From: Chrysemys picta bellii
Lineage: Eukaryota > Chordata > Testudines > Emydidae
Assembly (NCBI RefSeq): GCF_011386835.1
Contig: NC_088797.1
Coordinates: forward strand, 94,746,264-94,810,263
Length of the DNA stretch: 64,000 bases
Direction of reading: 5' to 3'
A program made the position numbers and the translations under genes. Below, in pieces: positions 22,183 to 34,525 of this stretch; the first letter of the stretch is position 1; each line of letters starts with the position of its first letter. The notes beneath the pieces are model-generated. The model was not told where the DNA came from. It saw only the letters and a program-made list of their open reading frames with translations, and did no database searches.

Positions 22183-23220
22183 CACACTGCCCAAGAAGTT
22201 TATCAAATTAGCCTTTACAGAACAACTGTCCCTTGATTGGGGCCTGATCCAACTCCCACTGCAGGCAACAAAATTCACTTCAGGGGAGTTGGAGTGAGCA
22301 TCCTACAGGACTGCCGGGGACGGGAGGAAATTAGTTATATTATTTAAGAAATAGTATAAAAGCACGTAATTAGACACTTTTAGGCCCCAATTCAGGAAAA
22401 CAATTCAGGGGAGGCAGCATGGCCTAGTTGATAGTGCTCAGAACTAGGACTCAGGAGACTTTGGTTCTGTTCCCAGATTGGCCACTGCTCTGCTGGGTGA
22501 CTTTGGGCAAGTTGCTGTGCCTCAGTTTTCCCATCTGTAAAATGGAGATAATGCTACTACTGACTTCCTTTGTGAAGTGCTTTGAGATCTGCTGATGGAA
22601 AGTGCTATAGAAGAGCTAAGTATTATCCTGGAAAGCATTTAAGTACATGCCTGTGTGCTTTCCTGATAGCATAAGGAGGTGCTGAAATATTTTCTTGAAT
22701 TGTGGTCTTAACCCATGTAGCACAAGGCAGAGTTAAGGTTGTGTATGCTCACTTAGTTGTGTTATTTCTCATCTCTTCATTGATTAACCATGTAAATGTA
22801 ATGGTCTCAACTATTGTTTTTTTAAATATAGTTTCCTAGGTTCTCCTATTTTTCAATGAAACCAGCTAGAAGCAAAGTACTATAATCAGGAATTATTTGG
22901 TTTGACGTCAGGGTTGGAAGGTTCTGTCCTATGCAAAAGAGGAAGACAATGAGGACTCAGTGCGGGAGACTCTTGCAACGCTCCATTTCCTTGAGTGCAC
23001 ACCTTTATACACACCAGTATTAAAACTGCTGGACTGAGATTCACTTACTCAGCAGGTGAGTCTAACAAATCTTGATTAAGGCAAACCATTCAGAAAGTAG
23101 TGATCAGATACAAGTGGAAACCACAACAGGACAATCTCATCACAGTCACCTCCAGCAATGGACAATACAGCTTCAATCTGTTACAAACTTATTTATAACT
23201 TTCTGTTATCTTTTCTTAAA
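22183..23220. other. Intergenic, contains a MIR-like SINE
   Basis: Apart from the SINE at 22,411-22,628 nothing is recognised. Confidence 0.55.
22411..22628 (+). mobile_element. MIR-like tRNA-derived SINE
   Basis: Contains the MIR order: 'GGCAGCATGGCCTAGTTGAT' (A-box region), 'GGTTCTGTTCCC' (B box), the conserved core 'TGGGTGACTTTGGGCAAGTT' and 'CCTCAGTTTTCCCATCTG', then the tail 'GAAGTGCTTTGAGATCTG'. Nearly full length and well preserved. Confidence 0.85.
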
Positions 23221-23375
23221 CAGTATCTCCTCGCTTAACGTTGTAGTTATGTTCCTGAAAAATGCGACTTTAATTGAAACAATGTTAAGCGAATCCAATT
23301 TCCCCATAAGAATTAATGTAAATGAGGGGATTAGGTTCCAGGGAAATTTTTTTCACCAGACAAAAAACTATTTTT

Positions 23376-23406
<31 letters not shown>

Positions 23407-24258
23407 TACACACAGTATAAGTTTTAAACAAACAAGTTAATATTGTTCACAGCAATGATGATTGTGAAGCTTCATTGAGGTGGTGAAGTTAGAGGGTGGA
23501 AGAGGGTAGGCTATTTCCCAGGGAATGCCTTGCTGCTAAATGATGAACTAGCACTCGGCTGAGCCCTCAAGGGTTAACAGATTGTTGTTAATGTAGCCTC
23601 ACTCTACAAGGCAGCATGAATGGAGAGAGGGGAGACAGCATGACAGACAGAGACACACACCCTGTGTGTGTGGGAGAGAGATGTGCATTGCCCCTTTAAG
23701 TATGCTGACACCATTCTAAGTACATTGCCTTTAAAAAGATCAGTAAGTTGAGATAGCAGCTGCGGCCAGCAAGTTCTCTCCATCCTGAGCCCTGTCCTGT
23801 CCCCACCCTGTTCTATATGGCGAAGGGGTAAGCAGGGGGCAGGAGTAGGAGGGAGGGGGACACCCTGACATTAACCTCCCTCTTCCCTCCTCCCCTGCAC
23901 AGCAAGCAGGAGGCTCCCGGGAGCAGCTCCAAGGCAGAGGGCAGTGGGGGGAGGGACAGCTGAATTACCGGCAATTGATAGCCTGCTGGGCGGCTGCTGC
24001 ACAGGGAACTTAGGGGAACGGGGAGCTGATAGGGGGGTAGGGAGCTTATAGGGGGGCTGCCGGTCCACCCTGGTTCCAAGCCCCCACCAGCTAGCTCCAA
24101 CGGGCTGCTCTTCCTGCAAGCAGTGGACAAAGCAGGCGGCTGCCAAACAATGTTATGAGGGAGCATCGGGCAACTTTAAATGAGCATATTCCCTAATTGA
24201 TCAGCAATGTAACAACGAAACAATGTTAACCGGGATGACTTTAAGTGAGGAGTTACTG
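23221..24258. mobile_element. Mariner/Tigger-like non-autonomous DNA element
   Basis: The left end CAGTATCTCCTCGCTTAACG and the right end, which reads CAGTAACTCCTCACTTAAAG inverted, are terminal inverted repeats. Inner 'AACAATGTTAAGCG'/'GTTAACCGGG' blocks are also related. Resembles Tigger-type Tc1/mariner termini; the TA duplication is not clear. Contains a (GATA)n microsatellite at about 23,377-23,406 and a GC-rich centre without a transposase frame. Confidence 0.6.
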
Positions 24259-24899
24259 TATATACATGTATTAGTCTCCCATTTCCATGTTAACTCTCTT
24301 CCCCTGTCAGTACAGGTTTAGTGTTAGTTCAAGCCAGTTTCTTCTAGCTTTCTCTTTTATTTTCCTTACAAACATGGTTACTCTGCATCTTTCTTACACT
24401 TGTGCAACACTATACACGATTACTCTGCAATTTGTTACACATACAGTTCACTTATGCATATGCTGTTAAACATGATCAGAAAAGACTCTTAAATAACACG
24501 AGGCTTCTAATCACACCTAAATATGGCTTCACTTCCAACACTCCCTACTGTGAAGCCATAGAATCTATTCTATGGCTTCATCAAGCCTGTAATTCATATA
24601 TATCTCTTCTCTTTCCTAACAGCCTAACCACGCTCCTAACCTTCCAAATCAATGCAATTAACACCACTAGTATTATGTCTTGCAGTTACAAAGCCAATTG
24701 ATATCATGCATATCCTTGAATGTTCCCCAATGCTATATGCTAACCTCCACCATGGAGCATTTCCCAGCATATCTATGTCACTGAATATTTTGATTCTCCC
24801 GGTTTAAGGTCAACACATGTTCTGAAAGTTGACTCATTAAGGCCTGCACATTAAATGTAATGGTGGTATCATTTGACTTAATGATACCTCACAGTACCT
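24259..24899. other. Unassigned AT-rich stretch
   Basis: Could be the 3' part of the retrovirus-like block that follows, but I cannot identify an LTR here. Contains a short foldback, 'GAAGCCATAGAATC...TATGGCTTC' at about 24,551-24,579. Confidence 0.4.
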
Positions 24900-27800
24900 G
24901 GGCAACACCAATCAGAGGACCATCAACTGACAGACTGTGGATCTCACGTTGGGGAACTGGAAAAATTACCTTGTCCCCTATTCGGGTAACCTTCCTTGGA
25001 CCTAAGCCTACAATTGACCAATCATAACATCAAACTTGTGTCCCATATTGAAAGTGTCTGACGCATGAGATTGCACAATATTTGCCTTCTCCAGCCTTTG
25101 CAACCTTGGCTTGACCTTGTCCCCATTGCCTCAGCCATATTATGCAATTTTGGGTTTCTTTATCCAAGAGGAACTCAAACACTGGCAATGCACTTTGCAG
25201 TACATCACAATGACATAGCCAAGTACCATGCCTCTTGAAACAACATAAGATATCTGGGGCTTCCCATACCCCCTCCCATCCTTAGCAGTACCTGAGGACA
25301 AATGACATATTCCTTTGATGTGTTACCTGCTATCGTAGGCTCCAACATCCTTAGGGATGGGACACTATACACTTAATACCTCACTTAATTCTGTGGCTAC
25401 AGGTATTGCTAGTATCATGGGAAGTATCCAAGTTTCATCAAGATTGCACCTCTTCTGAGTGTGAAGAGACCCTTGAGTTACACCTAATCCTCAACAAATC
25501 TACTTCTTTTATTTCTGTCCATTATTCCAACATCTTATTTGTTATGAACCCAGGCACTTCCACACCTTGAGTTTCCTTTAGTCCTACCTGTAGTTCCTGT
25601 ATTAAGAAGCTGCCATACCACAAACAGGTGATTGCCTTCAATACATTAGTTCATGATTTTTCCCATTTCATGGACGACTGCTTCCATTTCCCTAGAACAA
25701 CTGTCCTGTTATTCTAGCACCCTAAACATCCTTTAAATCCTCCCTTATATCCTGATTCTGTCATTTACTTAACTTTAACAAGTTTTGCAATTGAACTCTC
25801 ACTTTCTGATTTTCCTCCCACAACATGGTGATATACATATGATTCCATGGTGATGTTGCCAATGCCCCAACTCCTAGTACTGTTCCTATATCTCTTTTAC
25901 ATCTTTCTCCCTGCCTCTTTCCCTTTTAAGGCCACCAAATTTCCTCTAATGCTACCCCGTCCACTGATTGTCTAAAAATTTGCACCATTTTTGCTATCAT
26001 TTGCATATAGAAGTGCACATATTTTGCATGACTGAGCTGCTGTGGTAATATAAAATTGGTTAAATTCATTACTACAGGTATCATTTGGTACTGTACATTA
26101 TACATAATCTGATGTTCACAATTTATCACTAGTCCATTGTCAGGTCCTGCCTCTCTTTTGGGGCACGGTTCATCATCTTGGTTCAGTTCTGGAGTAGGAG
26201 ACACTCTTACTCCAGTATATTCAGGAGTGGTAGTGGTACTCTGCCAGTCCCTAATGACATTCCCAGAGCCGGTCAAAGTCTCAGTCACTTTCACTTTCCT
26301 GACATGGTGGGTGGATTCCTGGGCAACAGTTCAGTGATCTGCTCAAGTAACTGTAATATTTCCTGTGTGTATTAACTGCATGCTGTGAATAGCCACCTTA
26401 GCCATTATCACCCCTTAAACACATCACCCTTTGCAGATCCCCCAGTCCAAGTCCCTGATCCTGAGATTTACTTGGGCTGCAGGATCCTTCATCTTGGCTG
26501 CAGTCCAGTCTGCACCGGAACACTGTAGGCTTTCCTGCACGATTACTTGGGAACCGTAAGGCTAGGGTGGCATTCTACCTCTTATGCACCTGTCACGGCT
26601 TTGTTTCTCTGCTGTATCCCAAATTCCACAGACCCTAACATAGTGCATATTATGCCTCACAAGATGATCAAAACCTGAGAGAAAACAATTATTCTCGCTT
26701 CCCTCTTTTTTACATTAAGATTCTCTCCTGTCCTTCCCCTTGTATGGTTTCATCTGCGTAACACACAGCCACTGATTCACCACCCCTTTTCGTCCTTTAT
26801 CCAAACCAGATATACTGATGGACTAGCTTTCTCCATTACCCAGGACCCTCCCAAATGGCTTTTGGAAGGGCTTTTTATCTGAAACATATTGCACAAATCC
26901 CTGCTCCCTAACTTCATACTCCTTGCCAGAAGCTTGGCCATAGAAATAACTTCTAATTTTTCACTTGCCTTCCCCTGAATTAAGCAGCTCACATTCTAAA
27001 CTGCAATTTTATTTTTCTATCCTCGTTCTTTTTGCTGATACAGATTAACACAGCTACCACTCTGAAGCTTTGAATATGTTTTTCACAGCCGAGAGAACTT
27101 TTTGTTATTGTTTTTGGTCTGGGCTCTGTTAATTGCTATATTTTGGCAACATTACATTTTACTGACACTTTGATTTCTCTGTTCTTTTCTGAGGCTCAGC
27201 CAACATAGATTTCAGTAGTTCTACTGCTACATTTTTTACTATTCTTTCTCTGACAGGCGATGGTAGCTGTTGTGTTATTCATTTTTTTCTTCTTTACTTA
27301 CTAGGTATTTCCCCCTTCTCTTTTTTGTTTTTATTGTTGTTGTTTAATTATAGACATCCTTTTAAACACTTGCACTTCCCCTCTAACACTTTAATACTTG
27401 CACTGCCCCGGCTGTCTATTTTCCTCTGAGCTCTGCAGTGTTCTGAGTCTGTGGAAAACAGCTTTTAACTTCACATTTCCTGAAATCACTCAGCATCAGT
27501 TTTTCATTGTCAAGTAAAACATTTCCCAAGGCCTCGTTGGCTGCTGAATCTGGGATTATAAACTTTTCACCCAGAATGATCCAGTTTTCAGCCAGTGTTT
27601 TTGGCAGATTCAAGTTTACCTCTGTGCCTTTTATATTCATTTTTCAGCTTAGCACAGTTTGTCTGCAAAACTGTACTCCCATACACAGTCCTTTAAGGAT
27701 GGCTGCTTTCTGTTGTCTCAGGCTGTAAATAATCACATGGATAGAGTCCGCTGCCTCTCTAGGGTACCGATACTATTTCTAGGGAGGGAAAATCCTGTCC

Positions 27801-29330
27801 CTGAACCTGGAACATATATCTATCCTCCCACACTCATCTTCAGCAAAAATTTCAACAAGTGGCATGCACAGCTCCAAAACCTCAGCATCTGTCACATGCT
27901 TCTGCCAATCTAAAGAATGAACCTCCTTAACTGTAAACACTGTGTGAGCCATAGCTATTGATATGTTCTCTTTGTCCTTAGAGATATTCCACAGCAAATG
28001 CACCATACAACCCCCAGCGTTCATCCAATCTGCTCCTAAAATCTCTGTAGAATAATCACCCACACAGCTATGAGTAACAGAAAACTACCTACAGTGACAT
28101 CTAAGGGTTTAGTAAGCCAGACAGTGGCTCCTTGCCCTGTCACGCTGCTCATGGTAATACACTGTTGTGGGACATCCCCTGCCTGAATTCTAGATGTTAA
28201 AGAGACAGACCCTCCATTATCAAATACAGTTTGCCTACAATTGCTTCACATAACTGATAACACTTCGAGGCATCCTCACTCATCCAAAATAATGTGAGTA
28301 AATCCTCAATGACTGGGAGGAGATGCAGTATATCTAGCAGGAATGGAGGAAGCAGTTCCAACTGGTGGACTATGCTCTGTCCCCCAGGTCAGCTCCTAGA
28401 GTTTCTGCACCTCTTCCTCCAGTTCCTCATTATGCCTCTGCACGTCATAAAAGGTGATCCAGGGGCTCTCATGGCTGCCTCCTTTTCCTTGGCCGCATCC
28501 TCTCCAATACCCAGGGGTTCCTGTGTTACCCTCAGAATTGGATCCTCTCAGCCCCTGGGTCCTGAGCCTTACCCTCCTGGGTATGCTGACAAGCACCGTC
28601 TGCTGCTTTCTCAACCAACATCTGAATGTAAGTACGGCCCCTATCAAACCCCATTTTAGCTGCCTCTCTCACCTCTGGAAGTTGCCCATCAATAACAAGT
28701 TGTGGGTAGCTTGGACCATCACAAGTTGAATTATTCACGATCAGAGAATAAGAAAAAAAAGTCACTCTTCATATTCTGCCCGGGGCTCGTTCGCTTTCTG
28801 CTTAACTGCACCAACAATGGTGATTGCCACAACAGACCTGAATAAAACTCAGATAAGCTCTGACCACAGGAACTGCCACTGTCCCTAAGCTCCATAGCCC
28901 TGTGGAATATGCTGCCCAACCCCAGAGCTGATGCCCTTTTGCAAAATTCTCTCCCAATCTCCTCTAATCAGATCACAAAATTCAACCTGCTCCCCAGTTT
29001 TCACAAGCCACTGTAGAACTTCCTCTATGCTCCCACTTCGGAGCCAAGGACCTATTTCTTTCATTATGGCTGAGCCTTCTCTGGGCAAAAGATTTTAACC
29101 CTCACATCTGTACAGGTACCACTACCCTGATTATTTTGGACTCTGGACGTGATTATAGGCTCCACAGCACCAAGGGCTTTAGAATCCAGATTTTTCAAGG
29201 AACGAAAAAGTGGATTATAAGGAGCTGGAACTACTTCAGACAGTGCAACACTGTCCACATTATGCCATTTTTCCTTCCAAAAGTTTCACTGTGATTAAAA
29301 GTTCCTGTCAGTTCTGTATTTTCCAACAGC
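24900..29330 (-). pseudogene. Degenerate endogenous-retrovirus-like block
   Basis: On the - strand, from high to low coordinates, there are broken frames with Gag-like character: 29,258-28,885, then 28,920-28,530 in shifting frames, where a 'GAVKQKANEP' stretch near 28,800 resembles retroviral Gag capsid. A further frame at 28,063-27,779 and one at 27,640-27,416 may be pol-derived. A short frame at 26,992-26,777 could be the integrase end, and one at 26,294-25,926 may be envelope-like. Frameshifts and stops separate all of them. No RT active site and no LTR pair were found, so the genus is undetermined and much of pol seems lost. I infer an old, inactive provirus; a non-retroviral origin for parts of it cannot be excluded. 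Confidence 0.45.
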
Positions 29331-29552
29331 TTCTAACTGTGTTTACAATGTACCATGCTGCTCCTTCAGGGCATGTCTACACTGCAGTATAAGCCCTAGG
29401 TTAGTGGGACTTGACACAATTGAGCCATGTAAGGGAACTCCTGGGTCTTGAACATCTACATTGTTTTTAAGCCATAATATGAAGAAAAGGGAAGTAAAAC
29501 TCAACAGTGACATCTACTTCCTAAGTTTCCCAGACCTGAAGATCTCTGAATA

Positions 29553-29635
29553 AGTTTGAAAGCTTGTCTCTCTCACCAACAGAAGTTGGTCCAAAAAAAG
29601 ATATTACCTCAGCTACCTTGTCTCACTAACCCTAC
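29553..29635 (-). repeat. Interspersed repeat, second copy of the 8.1-kb family
   Basis: The reverse complement reads GAGACAAGGTAGCTGAGGTA and continues to a 'CCAACTTCTGTTGGTGAGAG' foldback, matching the copy at 8,092-8,200. Confidence 0.6.
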
Positions 29636-29879
29636 GTTAAGACTTTCTAATCTGTGCTTGAACCTGGGGCTCTGGCATCCACACTGCAGCACAGAGACTT
29701 GTGTCAAAGTAACCCTATCCCAGAATGCCTCGCTCCTGAAATGTGGCTGCTCTAAACCCAGGACAGTGATGAACTGCAGGAAACCTTAACTGCCTGCCCT
29801 GCATGTTACAGGAAGTTTGACCAGCCGGTCGAGCAATCCTTTGGGTCTGTGCACTCCTAGCCACTGGAGTCAGCAACAT

Positions 29880-30960
29880 GGAAGAGGAGCCTTTTGATAA
29901 ACTTCTCTTGCTTGCACTTTCATTCCTGTGTCAGGAAACTAGCAGAGCATCTGCAAGGCACTAGTGAACAGTTTGGTGGCATTTTCTGTCCCACCCTGAT
30001 GGAACTGGAGGAGGAGGAGGAGTTCCCTGGCATCGCAGACTCACACTGGCAGATGCTGCTCAGTATAACTGACATAGCGACTGCGGCCCTCTACGTAGAC
30101 CACATCATCCACACCCCTGGGATGGCCAGCAGTGGATCCAGCACTTTTGCATGAAGAAAGCCACATTTCTGGAGTTTTGTGAGCAGCTTGCCCCCACTCC
30201 ACCCCAGCATAATGAGACACAACTCAGGTCACCCTTGCCAATCCAGAAGTGGGTTCCTATAGACGTCTGATAGCTGGCTACCCCAGACCGCTACAGGTCC
30301 ATTGCCAACCAGTTTGGGGTTGGAAAGTCGACTGTGGGTAAAGTTGTGGCACAGTAATTGAGGCAATCAGGCGTGCAGTTTACCCCAAGGTGGCAGGCAT
30401 TAAAGATATTCCAGCGGTAATTGCTGGCTTTGAGAGAATGGGGTTTCCTGCCTGTGCCAGGTCCATTGATGGGACTCACACTCCCATAGTTTGCCCTCCT
30501 CAAGGAGCACAAGTACGTAAACCACAAAGGATACTACTCTATTATTATGCAGGCACTAGTGGACCAGAGGCACATTTATGCATGTCAATGTGGGCAAGTT
30601 CATGATGCCACAGTTTTCGGCTGCTGAGAAGTTTATATTCATGGACAGGCTGGGAGGCTACTCCTACCAACTGACATAAACAAGGTTACTGTCCTCACTG
30701 TTATTCTGGGGGACCCCTGAGTACCCACTTTTGCCTTGGCTTATGAAACCATACCCTTATCTCAGATGCCCTGGCAAAAGGAGATTTCATTCCACTCTCA
30801 GCAGATGCAGAATGGTTACTGAATGCGCTTTTGGCAGATTAAAATCCCCTTGGAAAAGTCTACAGACCCATTTGGATTCCAGTCATCAATGCTGTGCACA
30901 TTACTGTGGCTTGCTGCACTCTTCACAACCTCCTGAATAGACCTATGACAGTGAGGGGAC
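29880..30960 (+). pseudogene. PIF/Harbinger transposase relic
   Basis: It aligns by eye with the intact transposase at 62,671-63,954. The HTH block 'NQFGVGKSTVGK' is at about 30,307-30,343. The first-Asp block, reading ARSIDGTHTPIV, is at about 30,450-30,491. The 'PWLMKPY' block and 'CRMVTECAFGRLKSPWKSL' (containing the catalytic Glu) are at about 30,731-30,866. Frameshifts and stops separate these blocks, and the second catalytic Asp region (HDA, about 30,600) lies in another frame. Nonfunctional; part of the 29.4-38.7 kb element. Confidence 0.8.
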
Positions 30961-31661
30961 ACTGGATTGGTATGTTCAGCCAGAAAGTGCACCTACCTCT
31001 GCGGGAGCTGGTTTCACCAAGGCAGCAGAAGTAGGGAATGTTTTGTGTTCTCACTTTATGGACTTGCCTGGCCCAATAGAAGAGGGGGGAATAATATCTG
31101 TACAAATGTGCTTGTGGGGAAAAGTGGCTCAATTTTTTGGGAGTAGGAGGGCTGTGCTTGGGAGGAGGGTGGGCTTGATTGCCATGCAATGTAAGACTGA
31201 ATGACATGATGAATAGTGAATGGGGGGGTGAGGTAGGAGGGGTAGAATGGGTGTATTGACAATGTATAGAAATGTGAATTGCTGTCCCTAGCTAAACGGA
31301 GGAATACTGTTTGCTTACTAATGCTTAATTGCTCCTGAACATGTTTGTAGCTTTATCATCTCAAATCATGATTGTATGACGTGATGCAATGATAGCAATA
31401 AACTTTCCTGAAAACATGAGCTTTATTTGTAAACAAGTCTTAAAATAGTAAACCAGTCCAGCTGCCATTACAAAACCAGACACAAAAAAGGGCAGGAAAT
31501 AGTAAATCATGACACAATGCCCCTACAGCTGCATGTCCCCTGACCCCATGTTCTCCTTTCCCTGCTTTACACATTTTCCCCTCACTTGGCAGCAGAGGTT
31601 CCACCAGAGAGGGGGTGAAGTGGGAAGGCTGCATGGGGTTTAGTTACCTTGGCCCAGCCGC

Positions 31662-31858
31662 TCATGAGCAGGTGCTTGGGGTGGCCAAGTGGAAGGGGTG
31701 GCGGGTCCCTCGGTCCCTCTCGGAGGGAAGGACCTGCCCCCGAATTGCCGCCAAAGAAGAAAGCGACGCGGTGGAGCTGCCGCCGATCGTGATCGCGGCT
31801 TTTTTTTTTTTCCCCGCCGCTTGGGGCAGCAAAAACCCTGGAGCCAGCCCTGCTCGTG
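31662..31858 (+). repeat. GC-rich interspersed repeat, copy A
   Basis: Runs from 'GAGCAGGTGCTTGGGG' through a T-run (31,799-31,811) to 'GGAGCCAGCCCTG'. It matches the reverse complement of 48,978-49,165 in block order (AGGTGCTTGGGG, CCGAATTGC, GATCGTG, polyT, GCCGC). Probably a non-autonomous DNA transposon; no TSD determined. Confidence 0.6.
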
Positions 31859-31969
31859 AGTCATGAATGCATGGGCTGCTCTGAAATGGAGTTGTCCAAG
31901 CTACTGCTGTACTGAGGGTACATTGCAGGGTGATCATCATGTCATGGTGCTCAGGAGGCAGCAGGAGCC

Positions 31970-32245
31970 ATTATGGACAGGAGTTGCTGGAACAGTTCTC
32001 TCTGTTGAAATCTGTTCTCCTCCCTTAGCCACTGTTCCTGTTCCAGGAACTGCTTTGCAAGTGCCTGCTCCCTCGTTGAGCTCCTCCTCCACCGGGGCGG
32101 CGTGCCTCAGTCTTTCCTCCTGCCTGTCAGCATGCCGTTATTCCAGTCTGTTGTCCCTCTTCTTCTGGTACTGGACCTGCTGGTCTGCCCTCTCAGAACT
32201 TCATCACGGAAACGCTTCCTTTTGGAACATTCGGTGAAGGTACGT
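31970..32245 (-). pseudogene. Harbinger Myb-like protein relic, C-terminal part
   Basis: The - strand reads 'QQVQYQKKRDNRLE', stop, then 'RHADRQEERLRHAAPVEEEL', a charged coiled-coil-like C-terminus typical of the second ORF of Harbinger elements. Contains stops. Orientation is opposite to the transposase relic, the usual arrangement in this superfamily. Confidence 0.5.
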
Positions 32246-33103
32246 TGACATAGGGATTGAGTTCCTGAAGAACAGCAGGCAGTGCAGGCTGAGGGGCCTG
32301 AAACAGGCCAAGAAACAGAAGGCTATTATCTAAACTAGCCCATAGGAGGAGCAGAATTAATTATTGTGGAATCTCAAGGACATAAAATGTAACATTTCTA
32401 AAGTGAACCAACACATATTGTGAAGGGGTGTTTCACACCTCATACTGTCTCTGGATACAGCCTTGTTAATTGTAGTTACAGAAGTGCAGAGACAATGGTA
32501 CATTTAAAATTATAACCTTTTTTCTATTTCATAGAAATTTCATAACTAACTGCCATATGGGGCTGGTGGTGAGGGAGATGTGTGTAGTGTCCTGTCTGCA
32601 AAAGGCTTTTCTGCTATTTTAGATCTTTCACATTTTGGAAGGCATAACTGTTCTGATGCCCTATTGCCAGAGAAGAATGTTATTCCAAGCTGTTGAAAGG
32701 AAACCTGCGGTGTATGCAACTGACGTATTTAACAGCACATTTGTAAGTGATTAGTCAGCTATAGAGGGGGCCTGGAAAATACACCCTTCCCCACATTGTA
32801 TAACTAGCTATCTGGAGCTCCTGCTTCAGGAAATGCTTGCAGCTATCAGTGGCCAGGATTGAGTCAGAATCCGTGGGGAACCAACATGATGCTGTATTAG
32901 CTCACAGACGGCTTACCCAGTTATTGCTGTACGCAAATGTGCTGAAATCTACAGCTTTTCTCCACTCCACATCCAGCACAGTTCTGGGAAAAAAACTGAC
33001 ACCCCACTTATACTTTGGAGAAATGATTTTGTGCCCCACAGACCGCATGGACTCTCGTTAGCTGAAATGGACTAGATTTGGAAACAGAATACTGCTTCCC
33101 AAA

Positions 33104-34425
33104 TGTAAGGGGACTGTTGCCCCCTTACTAACACTCAGTGGGGGTGTTTTGGTTGGCTGCTCCCAGCACTAAAAGGGGAAGGGTCGATGGTAAATCAGGA
33201 GCCTGAGACTGACTGTCCCCAGGAACAATGGGGAGAGGCCAATGCTCCAGATCAGCCTGATTGACAGGGCGGGCAGGCTAATCAGAGAGTCAGGAGGCCG
33301 GGGGGGGGGGTCCCGTCCTCCGTGTGAACTGGAATGGCCTGAGTCAGACAGAGTGGGGCCGAGCTAAGGAGAGAGCAGGGGCCCGAGCTGAGCTGGGAGC
33401 AGAGCTGCAGCCCCAAAGCCAGAGCACAGCCCAGAGAGAGCAGACCTGCCCTGGGAGCAGAGCTGTAGCAACCAGAGCCAGAGGGGCCAGACAAGCAGCC
33501 AGGAAGCAGGTCAGAGCTGGGAGCAGAGTCACAGAAGCAGCCTGCGGAGCCGATCTGTCCTGGGGGCAGAGCTGTAGTAACCAGAGCCAGAGAGGCCAGA
33601 GAAGCAGCCCAGGGAGCTGAAGGCAGAGCAGCAGCAGCAGCCGGGCTGAGGCAGAGTGGAGCCGGAGCCGGAGCTGGAGCTGGAGCAGTCCGGAGCTGGG
33701 TGCGGTGAGCAGCTGGGGAGAGTGAGGGGGACCCTGGGCAGTGGGCCCAGCGCAGGGAGACACCTCAGCCAAGAGGCTCTGCCGGCCAGACTTGGAGGGG
33801 GGATCGTAAACCTGACAGGGCGGGGGCAACGCTGGGAAGAAGGGTCCTGCCACCTAAAGCCTGAGAGCGTGTGGCCACCGCCAGAGCAAGTGTCCAACCC
33901 ACAGCGTCCCTGCAGCACAGCCAGGGCCTGAGAAGGAGCCTGGGACCTACAAGGAACAGACTGTGAACTGCCCTGATGTCCAGAGACACTGTTTGTGATG
34001 TTCCCTGCCACAGAGCAGGGTGATGTGTTTTCCTTTAACTTTTCCCATTTTTCCTTATTCTTTTTTAAAATTAATTGTTAATTAAACAACTTGTATTTGC
34101 TTTAAATTGTATAAAATGATCAGTGGGTCAGGGAGGTGCCCAGTGCAAAGAGAGTACCCCGGAGTGGGGACACCCTAGCCCCTGTCCTGGGTGACCACAG
34201 CAGGGTTGGGGGTCGAGCCCCCCAGGAATCCTGGGCCCAGCCTTGTCGGGGTTTACGAGGACTCTGCCAGACAGGAGAGTGGAAGGGGAGTCCTCAAGGG
34301 CAGAGAGGCTTCTGGGTAAAGGAAGTGGGAGCGAGGACTCGGATCCTTTCGCCGGCCCACTTCACCGGGGTAGTGCAGAAGCCAGGAAAGTTCCCCACAA
34401 TAGCGGGACCATTCCCCCGCTTACA
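33104..34425 (+). repeat. 5' LTR of the Gypsy element
   Basis: Bounded by TGTAAG...CTTACA. The middle (about 33,355-33,700) is a degenerate tandem array of GAGCAGAGCTG-like units with a duplicated segment (CAGAGCTGTAG-AACCAGAGCCAG at about 33,460 and 33,567). This array, not coding selection, explains the open frames on both strands here. Confidence 0.85.
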
Positions 34426-34429
34426 TAAT

Positions 34430-34445
34430 TGGCGTCACGAACAGG
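34430..34445 (+). promoter_or_regulatory. Primer binding site of the Gypsy element
   Basis: TGGCGTCACGAACAGG begins 4 bp after the LTR end. The initial TGG complements the tRNA 3' CCA. The specific tRNA primer was not determined. Confidence 0.75.
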
Positions 34446-34525
34446 ATCCTATCCACAGGGTCCACCCCATTGGTTTTCTGGTTAAGTTCTAGTAGCACGG
34501 TCCAGGCCTGGTTGAGCACCCTACC

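Noticed and set aside
33324..34011. ORFs of 91-169 codons within the Gypsy 5' LTR
   Set aside because: Caused by GAGCAGAGCTG-like tandem units in the LTR; no start context, no homology, both strands open.
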